64,000 bases of DNA from contig CP136065.1 in the NCBI GenBank assembly GCA_032622095.1, forward strand, positions 94,685,343 to 94,749,342, in the 5' to 3' direction. The notes under the pieces were generated by a model. That model did no database searches. It saw only the letters and a list, made by a program, of their open reading frames with translations, and was not told where the DNA came from. A program made the translations under genes and the position numbers. Shown here one piece after another: positions 22,686-35,141 of this stretch (its first letter is position 1; each line of letters begins with the position of its first letter). Source of the stretch: Siphonodentalium dalli. Taxonomy: Eukaryota; Mollusca; Scaphopoda; Gadilida; Siphonodentaliidae.

Positions 22686-23059
22686 GGCTAGCATCACCAA
22701 ATTCACCCTGTGGGGACCTCATCTGCTCTGGGAGACATAGACTCGGATTGAAGTTCCCAAATGGTGAATATTGTGATGTACACCCATTGGGAACCTCGAT
22801 TATGCAATGTGTCGGCTGCCAATTTGGGGATACAGATAAACTAAACTAAAAAAGAAATAGAATCTATGTGAAGAAGTTTCTATAGAAATTTGATACTAAA
22901 GTAACTTTCCAGAGAAGATGAGGCCTAAGAAGAATAAGGTCCCCAGTGGGTGAATTTAGTTACACTATCCCGCATAGCATGATAGTGGGCTAGCATCACT
23001 AAATTCACCCTCTGGGGACCTCATTCTGCAAATGACAGACACCTTATTCTCAGGCCTGA
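22682..23059. repeat. Family B repeat (alternative spacer)
   Basis: It enters mid-hairpin at 'gctagcatcaccaaattcac', carries the 'acacccattgggaacctcga' spacer and a complete right hairpin, and ends 'aaatgacagac..caggcctg'. Confidence 0.75.
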
Positions 23060-23180
23060 TCATGATAGTAATTTCATCGAGTATAAAATAATAATTTAGA
23101 GTCCGACACAATTAACAGAATGTTAATTTCTGTCGTCAAAAATTAGATTTTTCCTCAATATTTCTCACACATTTTCTAAG

Positions 23181-23610
23181 CCTCAGGAAATAGTGTGTCT
23201 GTCATTTATAGAATTATGTCCCCAGAGGGTGAATTAAGTGACGCTACCCTGCACAGCAAGCTAGCATCACTAAATTTAGCCTCTGGGAACCTCATTCTGC
23301 TTAGGCCTCATCAGTCTCAAAATTAACATTGCTTTTTAGTAACTTTTTCCCTTCTGTTCAGTTTCTGTATCCCCTAATTTGCAGAAGATAAATTGCAGAA
23401 TCAAGGTGACTAATGGGTGAATGTCACCAGCTTCAACTGTGGAACTTCAATCTGATCCTGGGTCTCCCATAGCAGTTGAGGCCTTAAGCAGAATGAAGTT
23501 CCCAGAGGGTGAATTTGGTGATGCTAGCCTGCTATGCGGAATAGCATCACTAAATTCACCCTCTGTGGGCCTCATTCTGCAAATGACAGACAAACTATTT
23601 CAAGGCTTGA
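23181..23610. repeat. Family B repeat, full copy
   Basis: Both hairpin ends are present, with spacer 'agtaactttttcccttctgt' and 'ttgcagaagataaattgcag'. It ends 'aaatgacagac..tttcaaggcttg'. Confidence 0.78.
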
Positions 23611-23749
23611 ACAGACCAAATATTAATTTGTTCTTTTTCCAATGGATGGGTCAGGTCGAACTAACTAATTAGAAAAAAGACCTAGTTAAAGAAAGATGAA
23701 TAAAATTCTGGCCATAATTATGCGAGACAAAGCTTGTAGAGTGTCAGGT

Positions 23750-24056
23750 AACTATCTATAGTCTCAAATTAACATTGTTATTAGTTACTTTTCCCCTTCT
23801 GGAAAGTTTCTATATTCCCTAATTTTCATAAGATAAAATGCATAATCGAGATGTTTTAATGGGTAAACATCACTGTAACTTCAAGTGGGGAACTTCAGTC
23901 TGATCCTAGGTCTCCCATAGCAGTTGAGGCCTAAGCAAAATCAGGTTCACAGAGGCTGAATTTGGTGATGCTAGCCTGCTATGCTGTATAGCATCACTAA
24001 ATTCATCCTCTGGGGACCTTATTCAGCAAATGACAGACCCCCTATTTCAAGGATTG
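23750..24056. repeat. Family B repeat, left hairpin missing
   Basis: It begins in the spacer ('ctatctatagtctcaaatta') and keeps the right hairpin and 'aaatgacagac' end. Confidence 0.75.
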
Positions 24057-24059
24057 TTC

Positions 24060-24605
24060 ATGTATCATTTGTTCCTGTCATAACAGCCCTTGTCGCTCTC
24101 TGGGAGAATGACTAATGTAACTAATACATTGCTCAGAAATCATATCTTTCATATAAATTGATATCAAATATAAGAATGATAACAGCAAATTTATAGAATG
24201 AGATTTATTTAAGCATAACAATAAACTATTTAATGAAAAATATATGTGCCCGCAAGCAAGTTGAACTCAGTTCAGATATTTGTAATTGACTTGATTGATG
24301 CCTGTAATCTAATATCCCGCGGAGATTTCAGTGCTTGTCCCATCTAACGAAATGTTATTTCTGAAAGATAAATATAGCTATTTGTTTTTATTACTCATCA
24401 TATGAATTGCATTGATGGCTTAGTCGTCTATTACTGAGATACTGTGATTAAAAATATTGTCGTTTTCAATTTGTATATGAAATGTCTACATAAATCGTAT
24501 GAAATTAAAGAGATATCATGACAATATATTCAATCGAGACTGAATTGGATTGTCCACACAGACATTCTATTTGTGATAGCTGCCAGTACTTAAGTGATCA
24601 TTGTA
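24060..24605. other. Intron sequence without recognised feature
   Basis: AT-rich sequence with no repeat, RNA or exon signal that I recognise. Confidence 0.5.
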
Positions 24606-24818
24606 CAGTAATGTCCTAAATAATTTGCCCCTAATCCTCAGCAGAATTATTGGAAATTTTTCATGATTTAGTCGGAAATATGGCTTTCTGCCGTTCATCG
24701 GAAATTTCTTAGTGAGAGCTTTAATATGAATGGCAACAAGCCATATTTCAGACTAAATCCTGAAAACTTTCCCATAATTCTGCTGTGGTTTAGGGGTCGA
24801 TTATCTAGGACATTACTG
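24606..24818. repeat. Family A palindromic MITE, diverged
   Basis: 213 bp with TA flanks, CAGTAATGTCCTAAATAATT at the left and GGACATTACTG at the right. Several mismatches between the arms show age. Confidence 0.85.
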
Positions 24819-25140
24819 TAATTTTCCATAGAATCGGGCAGAATCAGACTTTCAGGAGGGAATGAATTAATCGTGCACCTGATAAACCAAAACCGACTTC
24901 ACATCTTGTTGCCTTAGATGAGTAAAAGCAGTAGATAGAATAACTGGCATGTTTTATTTAAGTATGCGGTCATTGGCTAATCGATTGATAATTCACAGGT
25001 AGAATATTGGGCTAACTTACAGTTCTTTATAGTATAATATCCAAACTGCAGACTGATTTAAGAAAAACAAAACCAGCTGAGTTTATAGAACTAAAGGAAA
25101 ATGCTATATAAATAAAAGAAATGAATGTTGTTTGAGTGAT

Positions 25141-25242
25141 TTTTATTGAGGGATACTGTGGCCGTCGGAACACATTTAGTGTGAACAGCTTCGCGGTTCA
25201 CACAATATACCCAATGGCCACAGTGCTATACCGTTCAATAAA
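25141..25242. repeat. Nested hairpin with conserved-looking stem
   Basis: 'ttttattgagggatactgtg' plus 'gccgt' pairs with 'atggccacagtgctataccg' plus 'ttcaataaaa'. Inside lies a second stem, tgtgaacag..ttcgcggttcaca. No family assignment; it is adjacent to a family C element. Confidence 0.7.
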
Positions 25243-25256
25243 ACTGCATTAATTTC

Positions 25257-25519
25257 TTAACCATTTCATGATGGGAGCTACACTGGTGCAGCATTAATGA
25301 TTCTGTGCCAGTACATTCTCTTATATATGCGAGTCTCCCGCAGGGAGCCTGGTATATATAAGATAATGCACTGGCTTACAAGGTCATGGTAAATATTGTT
25401 AGCCCAATGCATTCTCTTATATATGCAAGACTCCAAATGGGAGACTCGCATATATAAGTGAATGCATTGGCACAGGGTTTTCGCATAATTTCAGGAAGCT
25501 CCTGACATGGAAGGATTAA
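25257..25519. mobile_element. Family C TTAA element, full length
   Basis: TTAA at 25257-25260 and 25516-25519, both core hairpins present, termini TTAACCATTTCATGATGG and the complement TTAATCCTTCCATGTCAGG. Confidence 0.85.
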
Positions 25520-26050
25520 GTTATCATTGTAATCTTCCTTCAATAAAACAGAATAAAACTGCATTCTTCTTTTCTGAAATTTGTTTTTTCCATTGTGTGA
25601 ACCCTTAAATTATTGAATCAGATCGAGGACAGATCTTGCAGAACTATCAATCATATCAACTAATCTTTTGTTATTCTACATGTATATATACTGCATAATG
25701 TAATGTTATCACATTATAGTCATCTACATGTACAATGTGATTGTCGCTACCTGTTTAGTATTTAAGTGCTGCTACAGTGAATCTTCAATTTGATATTGTG
25801 CATGTATGTTATTCTATGTGAATTTCCATCTTTTTGAATTCGCACAAGACTCAGATGTGATATTTAATATACTATATACAAGTTGGTGTGTTATAAAACA
25901 ATACTAAAACAATATTCATTGGATTTGAGCTACCATCACTGACCATAAAATCATGAATCAAAGGTAGACAATTTTGAACTTGGGGGAAAAAATTAACAAC
26001 CACCAATATCAATGTTGTAAGTTGTTAGTCACAGTTCTATGTGTCACCTA
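25520..26050. other. Intron sequence without recognised feature
   Basis: AT-rich, with a short 'catgtatatatact' patch. Nothing identified. Confidence 0.5.
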
Positions 26051-26456
26051 CAAGCCTGCAAATAGTGTATCTGTCATTTGCAGAATAAGGTCCCCAGAGG
26101 GTGAATTTAGTGATACTATCCTCACAGCAGGCTAGCATCACCAAGTTAACCCTCTGGGGACCTCATTCTGCTTAGGCCTCATCTTTTGAGAAGTATCTAT
26201 AGTCTCAAATTAACATTGTTTTTAGTTATTTTTTCCCTTCTGGGAAGTTTCTATATCCCCTAATTTGCAGTAGATAAAATGCGTAATCGAGGAGACTAAT
26301 GGGTGAACATCACCAACTTCAACTGGGGACATTCAATCTGATCCTAGGTCCGAGGTCTCAGCTGACAGAGGTTCTTAGAGGGTGAATTTGGTGATGCTAG
26401 CCCACCCTCTGGGTACCTCATTCGGAAAATGACAGACACACTATTTCAAGGCTTGG
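26051..26456. repeat. Family B repeat, full copy
   Basis: It starts 'caagcctgcaaatagtgtat' and ends 'cactatttcaaggcttg', with both hairpins; the right one is shortened. Confidence 0.78.
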
Positions 26457-26535
26457 TACAACCTCATTTCAAAGGGTGTCCTCAGCTTGGTATCGGTCAT
26501 ATTAGTATGAACTTTAGTTAATAAAGTACATCATA

Positions 26536-26749
26536 CAGTAATGCCCTAATTAAATCGACTCCTTAACCACAGCAGAATTATGGGTAACTTTTCAGAATTT
26601 AGTTGGAAATATGGCTTGTTGCCATTCATCAGAAAGCTCTCCCTGAGAGCTTTCCGATGAATGGCAACAAGCCATATTTCCGACTAAATCCTGAAAAGTT
26701 ACCCATAATTCTACTGTGGTTAAAGAGGGGATTAATTAGGGCATTACTG
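26536..26749. repeat. Family A palindromic MITE, full length
   Basis: 214 bp, TA flanks, CAGTAATGCCCTAATTAAAT to GGGCATTACTG, arms highly similar. Confidence 0.88.
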
Positions 26750-27450
26750 TATGTTAATTTCGATCACCAAAAGAAAAAATATATATAAAGAAACGATAGT
26801 AACCAACATTCACTGCTAGAGTCTAACTCAATTTACGGGATTATAAAAATAATTTTTATCCATTTCTATGCTTGTGGATTGGTTGATTGTAACTGTTGGT
26901 TTTCAGATTGTTACTGTTTTACTGTGATATGAACTGCTATTTAATTAATAAATAATAATAAATAAAAAAGTTGATACTGATATTTGTATTGTGATAAAAA
27001 AGGCTCCAAAGTGTTCAATGCAACATCAAGGCTTCTATGCTCAGCTATGACCAATGCACATTGTTTCTCACTAAAAGCAGAAACAACGGAACAGTATAAG
27101 GATAGAGAGAGAGAGAGGAAGCACACCTTGAATTCAAACTTAAATAGACGACATCTCTCATATCTTCAAGAAAATCATTTCTCTAAATGCATCGGTAAGA
27201 TATAAGATTTCAGTTTAATTTCATTTCGGTAATGATTTGGTTGGGTTGACCAGTAGTATCACAGTGAAATGTTTTTTTCATTATCATATGTGGAAGTGAA
27301 TTTGGGGGGGGGGGGGGAATGTGTATAGTAAAAAAACTCTCAAAGGAATTTACTGCATAGAAGTTTTTTTTATTTAAAAAAAACATGATCAGTGAAAGTA
27401 ATTTTCTGTTGGATATGCATACATTCAGTTTGTGAGGCATTTTTGACACA
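26750..27450. other. Intron; poly-G tract and GA patch
   Basis: It contains a GA-rich patch at 27104-27120 and about 14 G at 27304-27318. No gene seen. Confidence 0.5.
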
Positions 27451-27749
27451 CACTATGCTATACCCCTGGCTAGCGACTGTATTTGGGTCATATCAGCATT
27501 TTGTTTTGATTGTCACACAATGATCGAGATGATTCATGCCCACCCACCATTGGTCTTAATCCTATAGATTTGATACATGCTTTTTGTGTAGTATAGCTCA
27601 GCACATTTTGAATTTGAACAAGCGAGAAATCATGTTTCGTAACTATAGGATTAGGACCAAACGTGTAAATTGTCTCGCTCGCTGCGTGACAATCAAAACA
27701 AAACGCCGATAAGACCCAAATACATTGCTAACTGGGGCAGAGCATAGTG
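27451..27749. repeat. ~300-bp foldback repeat
   Basis: 'cactatgctatacccctggc' at the left mirrors 'gctaactggggcagagcata' plus 'gtg' at the right. 'atttgggtcatatcagcatt' mirrors 'cgccgataagacccaaat', and 'tggtcttaatcctatag' mirrors 'ctataggattaggacca'. The arms are about 110 bp. No protein frame and no clear target duplication. Confidence 0.75.
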
Positions 27750-28091
27750 AGTGTAAACAGTGCCTGAGACACATACAGTGTCAAATGTTTAAGATCTACA
27801 GTGAAGTTATCTTTAAAAAAAAATTCCACTCACCGTAAAAAATATTTAAAGAAATCCAATTAGCATGTAATATGCATTAGTATTTACAGTAAAAAGTATA
27901 AAAGCATATATATCATCTAACTGAGGTGTCATGAACTGAATGAAAAGCTAAAGAATTCCCTCTTGCTTTTTGAGTTTGAATAGCGGAAATATGATGAAAA
28001 TGTTTAGCACTATAAGTGTTAATTTGACTGTCCTCATTCTAAAATTAGGTGCATCCTTCCCCAGTGTGAGATGATTTGATGCCAAATATTA

Positions 28092-28200
28092 CAGTAATGC
28101 CCTAAATAATCGACTCCTTAACCACAGCAGAATTATGGGTAACTTTTCAGGATTTAGTCGGAAATATGGCTTGTTGCCATTGATCGGAAAGCTCTCACTG
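28092..28200. repeat. Family A MITE, left half only
   Basis: It starts CAGTAATGCCCTAAATAATC after TA and runs to 'ggaaagctctcactgag', then the similarity stops near the palindrome centre. Confidence 0.83.
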
Positions 28201-29008
28201 AGTCTTATTTCCAACTAACTTGTATCGTTTCCAGAATAAACTTGTTCAAAGCACCACAACAGATCACCTTCAACTCTTTCATTTGACCATAATAACATAT
28301 ATGTTCATTTAACGGATTTCATGAAGATCTTTCATACATAAAAGTAATATACACACCAGTATTCTCAGTTAATTTATTAATGGAATTATATTGTGAAATG
28401 ATGAAAAATGAGTTGTGTTTAGTAGTCGCTCCTTGTTTGTAGTAAATTATCAACCAAAAATTATGGAATATGATAGAAGTCAGTTATAGAATGATGAAAG
28501 AAGAAATGTATACAGACTGTTAGTAGGGGAAAATGAGAAGTGGAAAATAAATGTTCCAGAAAGAGAGATAAAAAGGATGAACAAGTACAATTGACGCTGG
28601 TGTCAGAGTTATGATAGTGACTCAGATAGGCATCTCGATGTAAAGACCTATTTGCATCTGACAATTCTAATATCGAGTAAAATCCATGAACACCCTCATG
28701 ACCATCAATCATGGTCATCATTTTCGGTGGTTGAAATTCCCACTTTCAAACAATAACTGTAGGTATTCTCTATTTATCAGTCAACAATATTCATTACCAA
28801 CTATTCTTTCGCATTTTTTTAAATAGCTACTACAAAATACAACGATTCTCAAATGTTTACTATGCCAGGCATGTACTCCATATTTGGAAACTATTTATTA
28901 TGTAATCTTGGGAAAGCCGAGTCATTCTAGAATATAATCTCAATGAAAGATCGAGAGATGTAAATCGTGGGCTTTTCGAAGAGACTGACCCTCCATATGA
29001 GCAAACTA
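28200..29008. other. Intron sequence without recognised feature
   Basis: AT-rich unique-looking sequence; no exon, RNA or repeat recognised. Confidence 0.5.
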
Positions 29009-29152
29009 CAGTAACACCCTAAATAATCGACTCCTTAATGACAGCACTGAGAGCTTTCCGATGAATGGCAACAAGACATATTTCCGATTAAATCCTGAAA
29101 AGTTACCCATAATTCTACTGTCATTAAGGAGTCGATTATTTAGGGCATACTG
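29009..29152. repeat. Family A MITE, left arm mostly deleted
   Basis: Short left part 'cagtaacaccctaaataatc' then a jump to the centre and a complete right arm. Both ends carry the variant 'taatgacag'/'ctgtcatta', so the arms changed together. Confidence 0.83.
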
Positions 29153-29179
29153 TAATCCTGTATATTCCTCCCTATTTGT

Positions 29180-30813
29180 ATGCTCTTTGAATACAGTTCA
29201 TATGCTTTATGTTAAACCTTCTATTTTGAGCAGTATATTGTATGAATACAATTCATATGCTTTATGTTAACTACTTCGAGCAGTATATTGTATGAATACA
29301 ATTCATATGCTTTATGTTAACTACTGTGATCAGTATATTGTATGAATACAATTCATATGCTTTATGTTAACTACTTTGATCAGTATATTTTATGAATACA
29401 ATTCATGCGCTTTATGTTAACTACTTTGATCAGTATATTTTATGAATACAATTCATGCGCTTTATGTTAGACCTTTTACTTACTACTTTGAGCAGTATAT
29501 TTTATGAATACAATTCATGTGGTTTATGTTAGACCTTTTACTTACTACTTTGAGCAGTATATTTTATGAATACAATTCATGCGCTTTATGTTAGACCTTT
29601 TACTTACTACTTTGAGCAGTATATTTTATGAATACAATTCATATGGTTTATGTTAGACCTTTTACTTACTACTTTGAGCAGTATATTTTATGAATACAAT
29701 TCATGTGGTTTATGTTAGACCTTTTACTTACTACTGTGATCAATATATTTTATGAATACAATTCATATGGTTTATGTTAGACCTTTTACTTACTACTTTG
29801 AGCAGTATATTTTATGAATACAATTCATGTGGTTTATGTTAGACCTTTTACTTACTACTGTGATCAATATATTTTATGAATACAATTCATATGGTTTATG
29901 TTAGACCTTTTACTTACTACTTTGAGCAGTATATTTTATGAATACAATTCATATGGTTTATGTTAGACCTTTTACTTACTACTTTGAGCAGTATATTTTA
30001 TGAATACAATTCATATGGTTTATGTTAGACCTTGTACTTACTACTATGAGCAGTATATATTATGAATACAATTCATGTGGTTTATGTTAGACCTTTTACT
30101 TACTACTGTGATCAATATATTTTATGAATACAATTCATATGGTTTATGTTAGACCTTTTACTTACTACTTTGAGCAGTATATTTTATGAATACAATTCAT
30201 ATGGTTTATGTTAGACCTTTTACTTACTACTTTGAGCAGTATATTTTATGAATACAATTCATATGGTTTATGTTAGACCTTGTACTTACTACTATGAGCA
30301 GTATATTTTATGAATACAATTCATATGGTTTATGTTAGACCTTTTACTTACTACTTTGAGCAGTATATTTTATGAATACAATTCATATGGTTTATGTTAG
30401 ACCTTGTACTTACTACTATGAGCAGTATATATTATGAATACAATTCATATGGTTTATGTTAAACCTTGTACTTACTACTATGAGCAGTATATTTTATGAA
30501 TACATTTCATATGGTTTATGTTAGACCTTTTACTTACTACTTTGAGCAGTATATTTTAATACAATTCATATGGTTTATGTTAGACCTTGTACTTACTACT
30601 ATGAGCAGTATATATTATGAATACAATTCATATGGTTTATGTTAAACCTTGTACTTACTACTATGAGCAGTATATTTTATGAATACAATTCATATGGTTT
30701 ATGTTAGACCTTTTACTTACTACTTTGAGCAGTATATTTTATGAATACAATTCATGTGCTTTATGTTAGAGCGTCTACTTACTACTATGAGCAGTATATA
30801 TTTTACCTAGGTG
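29180..30813. repeat. Minisatellite, 50-bp then 62-bp units
   Basis: A head-to-tail array of about 27 units. The first few units (29224-29460) are 50 bp: 'cagtatattgtatgaataca' + 'attcatatgctttatgttaa' + 'ctactttgat'. From about 29465 the unit is 62 bp because 'gaccttttacttacta' replaces a short segment. Variant positions (atgg/gtgg, tttgagcag/gtgatcaat/atgagcag) repeat in blocks, so multi-unit segments were duplicated. It lies in the 21-kb PKG intron. Confidence 0.93.
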
Positions 30814-31092
30814 TTTTTGGTTAGACCCTAGCAGTGACATCAGTGAACCTCTCAAGAATGGAATTCGTTAAAAACCAAACCTAATAATATCCGGAGTAAC
30901 GCTGCGACCGCCTGGTACCTTCTTTTCAGCGATCCTACGTCATAAGGAAGACGACTTTGAAGATATTTTCATCAACCAAGTGATTTCATCCATGGGTGTA
31001 TTCAATTCACTTTCTCGGATGTTTGTGAATGGTGGGTAACCAAAATCAAAACACCGAGCAAAAAACAGGCAAAACAATTTGAACACTGAAAT

Positions 31093-31532
31093 AAGCCCAG
31101 ATATAGTGTGTCTGTCATTTGCAGAATGAGGTCCCCAGAGGGTAAATTTATTGACGCTACCCCATACAGTGGGCTAGCATAACTAATTTCACCCACTGGG
31201 GACCTCATTCTGCTAAGCCCTTATCTTCTGGGAAGTATCTATAGTCTCAAATTAACATTGCTTTTAGTTACTTTTTCCATTCTGTTGAGTATCTATAGCC
31301 CCTAATTTGCAGAAGGTAAAATACATGATTGAGGTGACTAATGGGTGATCGTCAACTTCAACTGGGGAGCTTCAATCTGATCCTAGGTCTCCCATAGCAG
31401 ATGAGGCCTAAGCAGAATGAGGTTCTCAGAAGGTGAATTTGTGATACTAGCCCACCATGTGGGATAGCGTCACTAAATTCACCCTCTGGGGACCTCATTC
31501 TGCAAATGTCAGACACACTATTTCAAGGCTTG
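31093..31532. repeat. Family B repeat, full copy
   Basis: 440 bp with both hairpins, spacer 'agttactttttccattctgt', and ends 'atatagtgtgtctgtcattt' and 'aaatgtcagacacactattt'. One of the best-preserved copies. Confidence 0.82.
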
Positions 31533-31745
31533 CCCAGGAACATCGTGATTTCATGTTCGCACGCTTGAATTCTCACTACACAGAAACCTATTGAGAATAT
31601 GAACCATGTCACAATTTTTCTCTCAGTTCTTGGTCCGGCCGATCTTGGTGTTCCCATGGCATTGTGCAGAACACAACTTTGTGGTCTACCATTCACAAAT
31701 CGTTAAGAATGTAGATTTGAATACACCCTACAGGTTCAACATTAG

Positions 31746-33478
31746 AGGGGTACTGTACACTAAATCTGGCCATTTATGGGACCATCTCCTTTTATACTCA
31801 ACAGATATATTAGTCCAAGTCTTCTCGTACTAAAACCAGCTAAGATATTGGGTTGGCTAGATGCTGGATTTTAGTCTGAGGTCGTCCCGTATGGTCTCTT
31901 ATGACACGACTTACGCCCAAGGTTTGTGGCGGGTATTTGTTGTGTATTTTACTCGATTTACCTAGCAAATCAATACGTGATGCTATATACATCGGAAAGA
32001 GTGACATCTTATGGTCATAATGGTGTATAATAATCTAACTTTAATGTTAAATTACACATAGAATATTCCGGTTGATTGCCACAAACATCGCTTTGTCTCT
32101 CTGTTTGTTTACGTTTTAACTGAAACCCGAAGTGGTCCGAATAACTTCGGCATAATCCGGAGTTTGTTTTGGGTATACTAGTTTCCGTTTCTATATATAG
32201 CGCAGGGTTTTCCGAACAAAATGGCGAAAACCGATCGCCCCAAAGTCCAGTTTCCTATGTGCTTTGAGAACAATTCCCGCGCTAAAAACTTAATGACATA
32301 ATGGAGAATCAGAACGGTAGTTTTGTTGACAATTTTCGCAAGCAACTTGTCAAAATTGGAGCAAATTAGAACTCTTGTGTCTGACTTGCCATGTGTGTGA
32401 TTTTCGTCCATGTGCATTTTGACTTTTGTGTTGATAAAATAATCGGAGAACCGAATCACACAGTTTCGAAATATAGTTCTTCTGTTTTAGTGGGACTTTT
32501 CAAACGTAAGGTTCAAAATTTATACAAATTTTGTTTGATTTTTTGTGTGCTTAACAAGAGCAGTATATTGCTCTGTTCGCTTAGTTTATATCTTAATTTC
32601 GCGGAAGTCCACCAAATGTTGGTGAAATGTAGCGCCATATTTATTCTAATGCTCGTTGTGTTTACACTGTTTTAAACTTTGAGAGGGTTGTAATTCCCGT
32701 AATTTATTTAATGTATTACATTTATATCTTCAATGTTTACTTAATCTATTTATTTTTTATTTATTGACACACATAAGTACGATTACAATGGAGAATTCAT
32801 CGTAATTTGCGTGGTTAGTCGAAAATCTATGGAATATTTACAACGGAAAATGCCGAACACAGTTCGCGAGGTCAACTGAGTTCGCATACTTTAAAAAATT
32901 TGTAAACAGTGCGGTAATTGTCTCTTTTCACATTAAATTACCGCTTTCAATTCACAACTGATGTGGGTTTCAGATCAAATAGCATGTCTTCTGCGGAAAA
33001 TATCCGTTTATTGTCGCAATTGTGATATTTTATTTCATATAATTGTGGTTTTATTTGAGCGGGTCATTAACGCTTAACTCGTGTTATAAGAAGGCATAGG
33101 GCGCGACCTCGGACTATAATCCAGCATCTAGCCAACCCAATATCTTAGCTGGTTTTTGTACGAGAAGACTTGGACTACAGATATATATGCAACAAATGAA
33201 TGAATTTTAGCCATGGATTTGAGAAAAATACACTTATGTGCTCTTATCAATGATGCAAACAACATGGTAGTTATAATGAAAATGAATTCATGACTCCATA
33301 AAATATGATTAACTCATTTTCATTATAAATGCCATGTTGTCTGCATCGTTGATAGAACACATGAGTGCATTTTGTACTATACATCGCTCAAATTCATTCA
33401 TTTGTTGCATATATTCTGTTGAGAATAAAAGATGGTCCGGCCCATAATAAAACCGGATTTATTGTACAGTACCCCTTA
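31746..33478. mobile_element. 1.7-kb foldback element
   Basis: The left arm (31746-31905) begins 'aggggtactgtacactaaat' and includes 'agtccaagtcttctcgtac' and 'atattgggttggctagatgc'. The right arm (33075-33478) is its inverse, interrupted by a nested 226-bp palindrome. The 1.15-kb interior has no recognised protein. Confidence 0.8.
33187..33412. repeat. Palindrome nested in foldback arm
   Basis: 'atgcaacaaatgaatgaatt' pairs with 'aaattcattcatttgttgca', and 'tcatgactccataaaatatg' forms the centre. It splits the right foldback arm, whose halves 'ggactacagatatat' and 'atattctgttgag' correspond to continuous sequence in the left arm. Confidence 0.8.
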
Positions 33479-33551
33479 AGTAAATTTGGAATTGTAATAA
33501 AATACATATCAAAGCCAGTTGAAGGTCAGCGATATTTTGGTCATGATTATG

Positions 33552-34097
33552 AATCATTCCAGTTCTAATTAAAATTAGACTCTCGTACAAGCTACGTGTT
33601 ACAGAGTCTAACGGATTTCACCATCTTTCATAATACCGCAGCTATAAATAGCTCATGCAGGCAATCCTTGCAGTATGACAGCGCACAAATTATTTTATGA
33701 TTGACAGAATAATATAATGATATCTCCTTTCAGTTTCGTTTTTCGCGAATAACAATACCGGGTGTTAACTGTTGAAATTCTTGGAAATATTTAATTCTAT
33801 TCAACTTGCTAGCAAGGTAACATTGGGAAGACTCTTCCTACATGCTTTTTGTGTTTATTAGTTGTCATAATCTCTAAAATACTAAAAATTATTGCGCTAT
33901 TTTTAGCTATATGGCAAATCAATGTGTCGCTGTATATGAATTCCGACAATCGCCTGATTGGCTTTATCATTAAATGTTGTCATTGGCTGACACTGATAAT
34001 GCTTCTTGAAAGTAATGGTATTCCCTGCTATTTTTTTCAGACTCTGTAACATGTATCTTTTTCGAGAGTCTAATTTCAATTAGAACTGGAATAATTC
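33552..34097. repeat. ~0.55-kb inverted repeat
   Basis: 'tccagttctaattaaaatta' + 'gactctcg' at the left pairs with 'cgagagtctaatttcaatta' + 'gaactgga' at the right. 'gttacagagtct' pairs with 'agactctgtaac'. Arm length about 60 bp. Confidence 0.75.
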
Positions 34098-34367
34098 CAT
34101 TGTGTGTGAACATTCATGCTCAAGATCTAATGCAGAAGTAAAAGACTTGACATTTACAACACTTTCTATGACCATATCTGAGCAAAGAACCATGGAAAAA
34201 ATCATGCTCGCATTGTAACAAACATTATGCTTGACCAGTACTGTTGCAATTTATGAGCAGGATTTTGCCTTGATGATAATTATGCTCTTCTATGTTTCTT
34301 ACCCAAAGAATTTCATTTTCTTAACGATATTTCTCCACCTGTTCATTGAAATGACACCATGTTATGT

Positions 34368-34492
34368 TAACTGTTGAAATTCTTGGAAATATTTAATTCT
34401 ATTCTCCTTGCTAGCTAGGTTAGTAACATTGGTCAATACTTGACTCTTCATAGATGCTTTTTTGTGTTTCATTAGTTGTCATAATGTCTAAA
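34368..34492. repeat. Direct duplication of 33762-33885
   Basis: 'ttaactgttgaaattcttgg' + 'aaatatttaattctattc' and 'tttgtgtttattagttgtca' recur about 606 bp apart, so part of the foldback interior was duplicated outside it. Confidence 0.78.
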
Positions 34493-34494
34493 AT

Positions 34495-34650
34495 ATTGCA
34501 TAACCGAGATTCCCAATGGGTGTACATCACAATATTCACCATTTGGGAACTTCAATCTGAGTCTATGTCTCCCATAGCAGATGAGGCCATGCAGAATGAG
34601 GTCCCAAGATGGTGAATTTGGTGATGCTAGCCCACTGTGCGGGACATCAT
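34495..34650. repeat. Family B fragment (alternative spacer)
   Basis: 'attcccaatgggtgtacatc', 'ctatgtctcccatagcagat' and one hairpin arm are present; truncated on both sides. Confidence 0.7.
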
Positions 34651-34755
34651 GAAATTTCTCCAGCTGTTCATTGAAATGACACCATGTAATCTTTTAAAAA
34701 GTTGTGCATACCATGTACTAGTACTAGCTGTTTTAAAAAATAACTTGAATTTCCA

Positions 34756-35141
34756 TTAACCCTTTACCCAACAAACCGGCCAAAACCGGCCAAATAAAGC
34801 TTCAACAGCCTAAATTATCTTCGGTCTGTCTCAATAGAACCATACAAATATGGATATCATTGGAACCGGCTCCTTGACCACATTATGATAGTTACAGTTA
34901 TGCCCTGTGCCAATGCATTCTCTTATATATGCGAGTCGACCATATGTCGCCTCGCATATATAAGAGAATGCATTGGCCTAAACAAATCTTTTTACCATTT
35001 TTCTTACATTCTTTAACAATTTTTTAATTTTTAATGTGTTAAGCCAATGCATTCTCTTATATATGCGAGGCGACCTATGGTCGACTCGCATATATAAGAG
35101 AATGCATTGGCACAGGGCCGTTCTGTTGGGTAAAGGGTTAA
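34756..35141. mobile_element. Family D TTAA element
   Basis: TTAA at 34756-34759 and 35138-35141, termini TTAACCCTTTACCCAACA, two core hairpins. Its right TTAA is also the left TTAA of the next element. Confidence 0.85.

Noticed and set aside
26603-26788. Frames with 'ESFPMNGNKPYFRLNPEKLPIILL'-like peptides (several copies)
   Set aside because: They come from the family A MITE arms and change frame between copies; not genes.
29180-30813. Possible CRISPR-like array of regular repeats
   Set aside because: Units are contiguous without unique spacers and the window is eukaryotic; it is a minisatellite.
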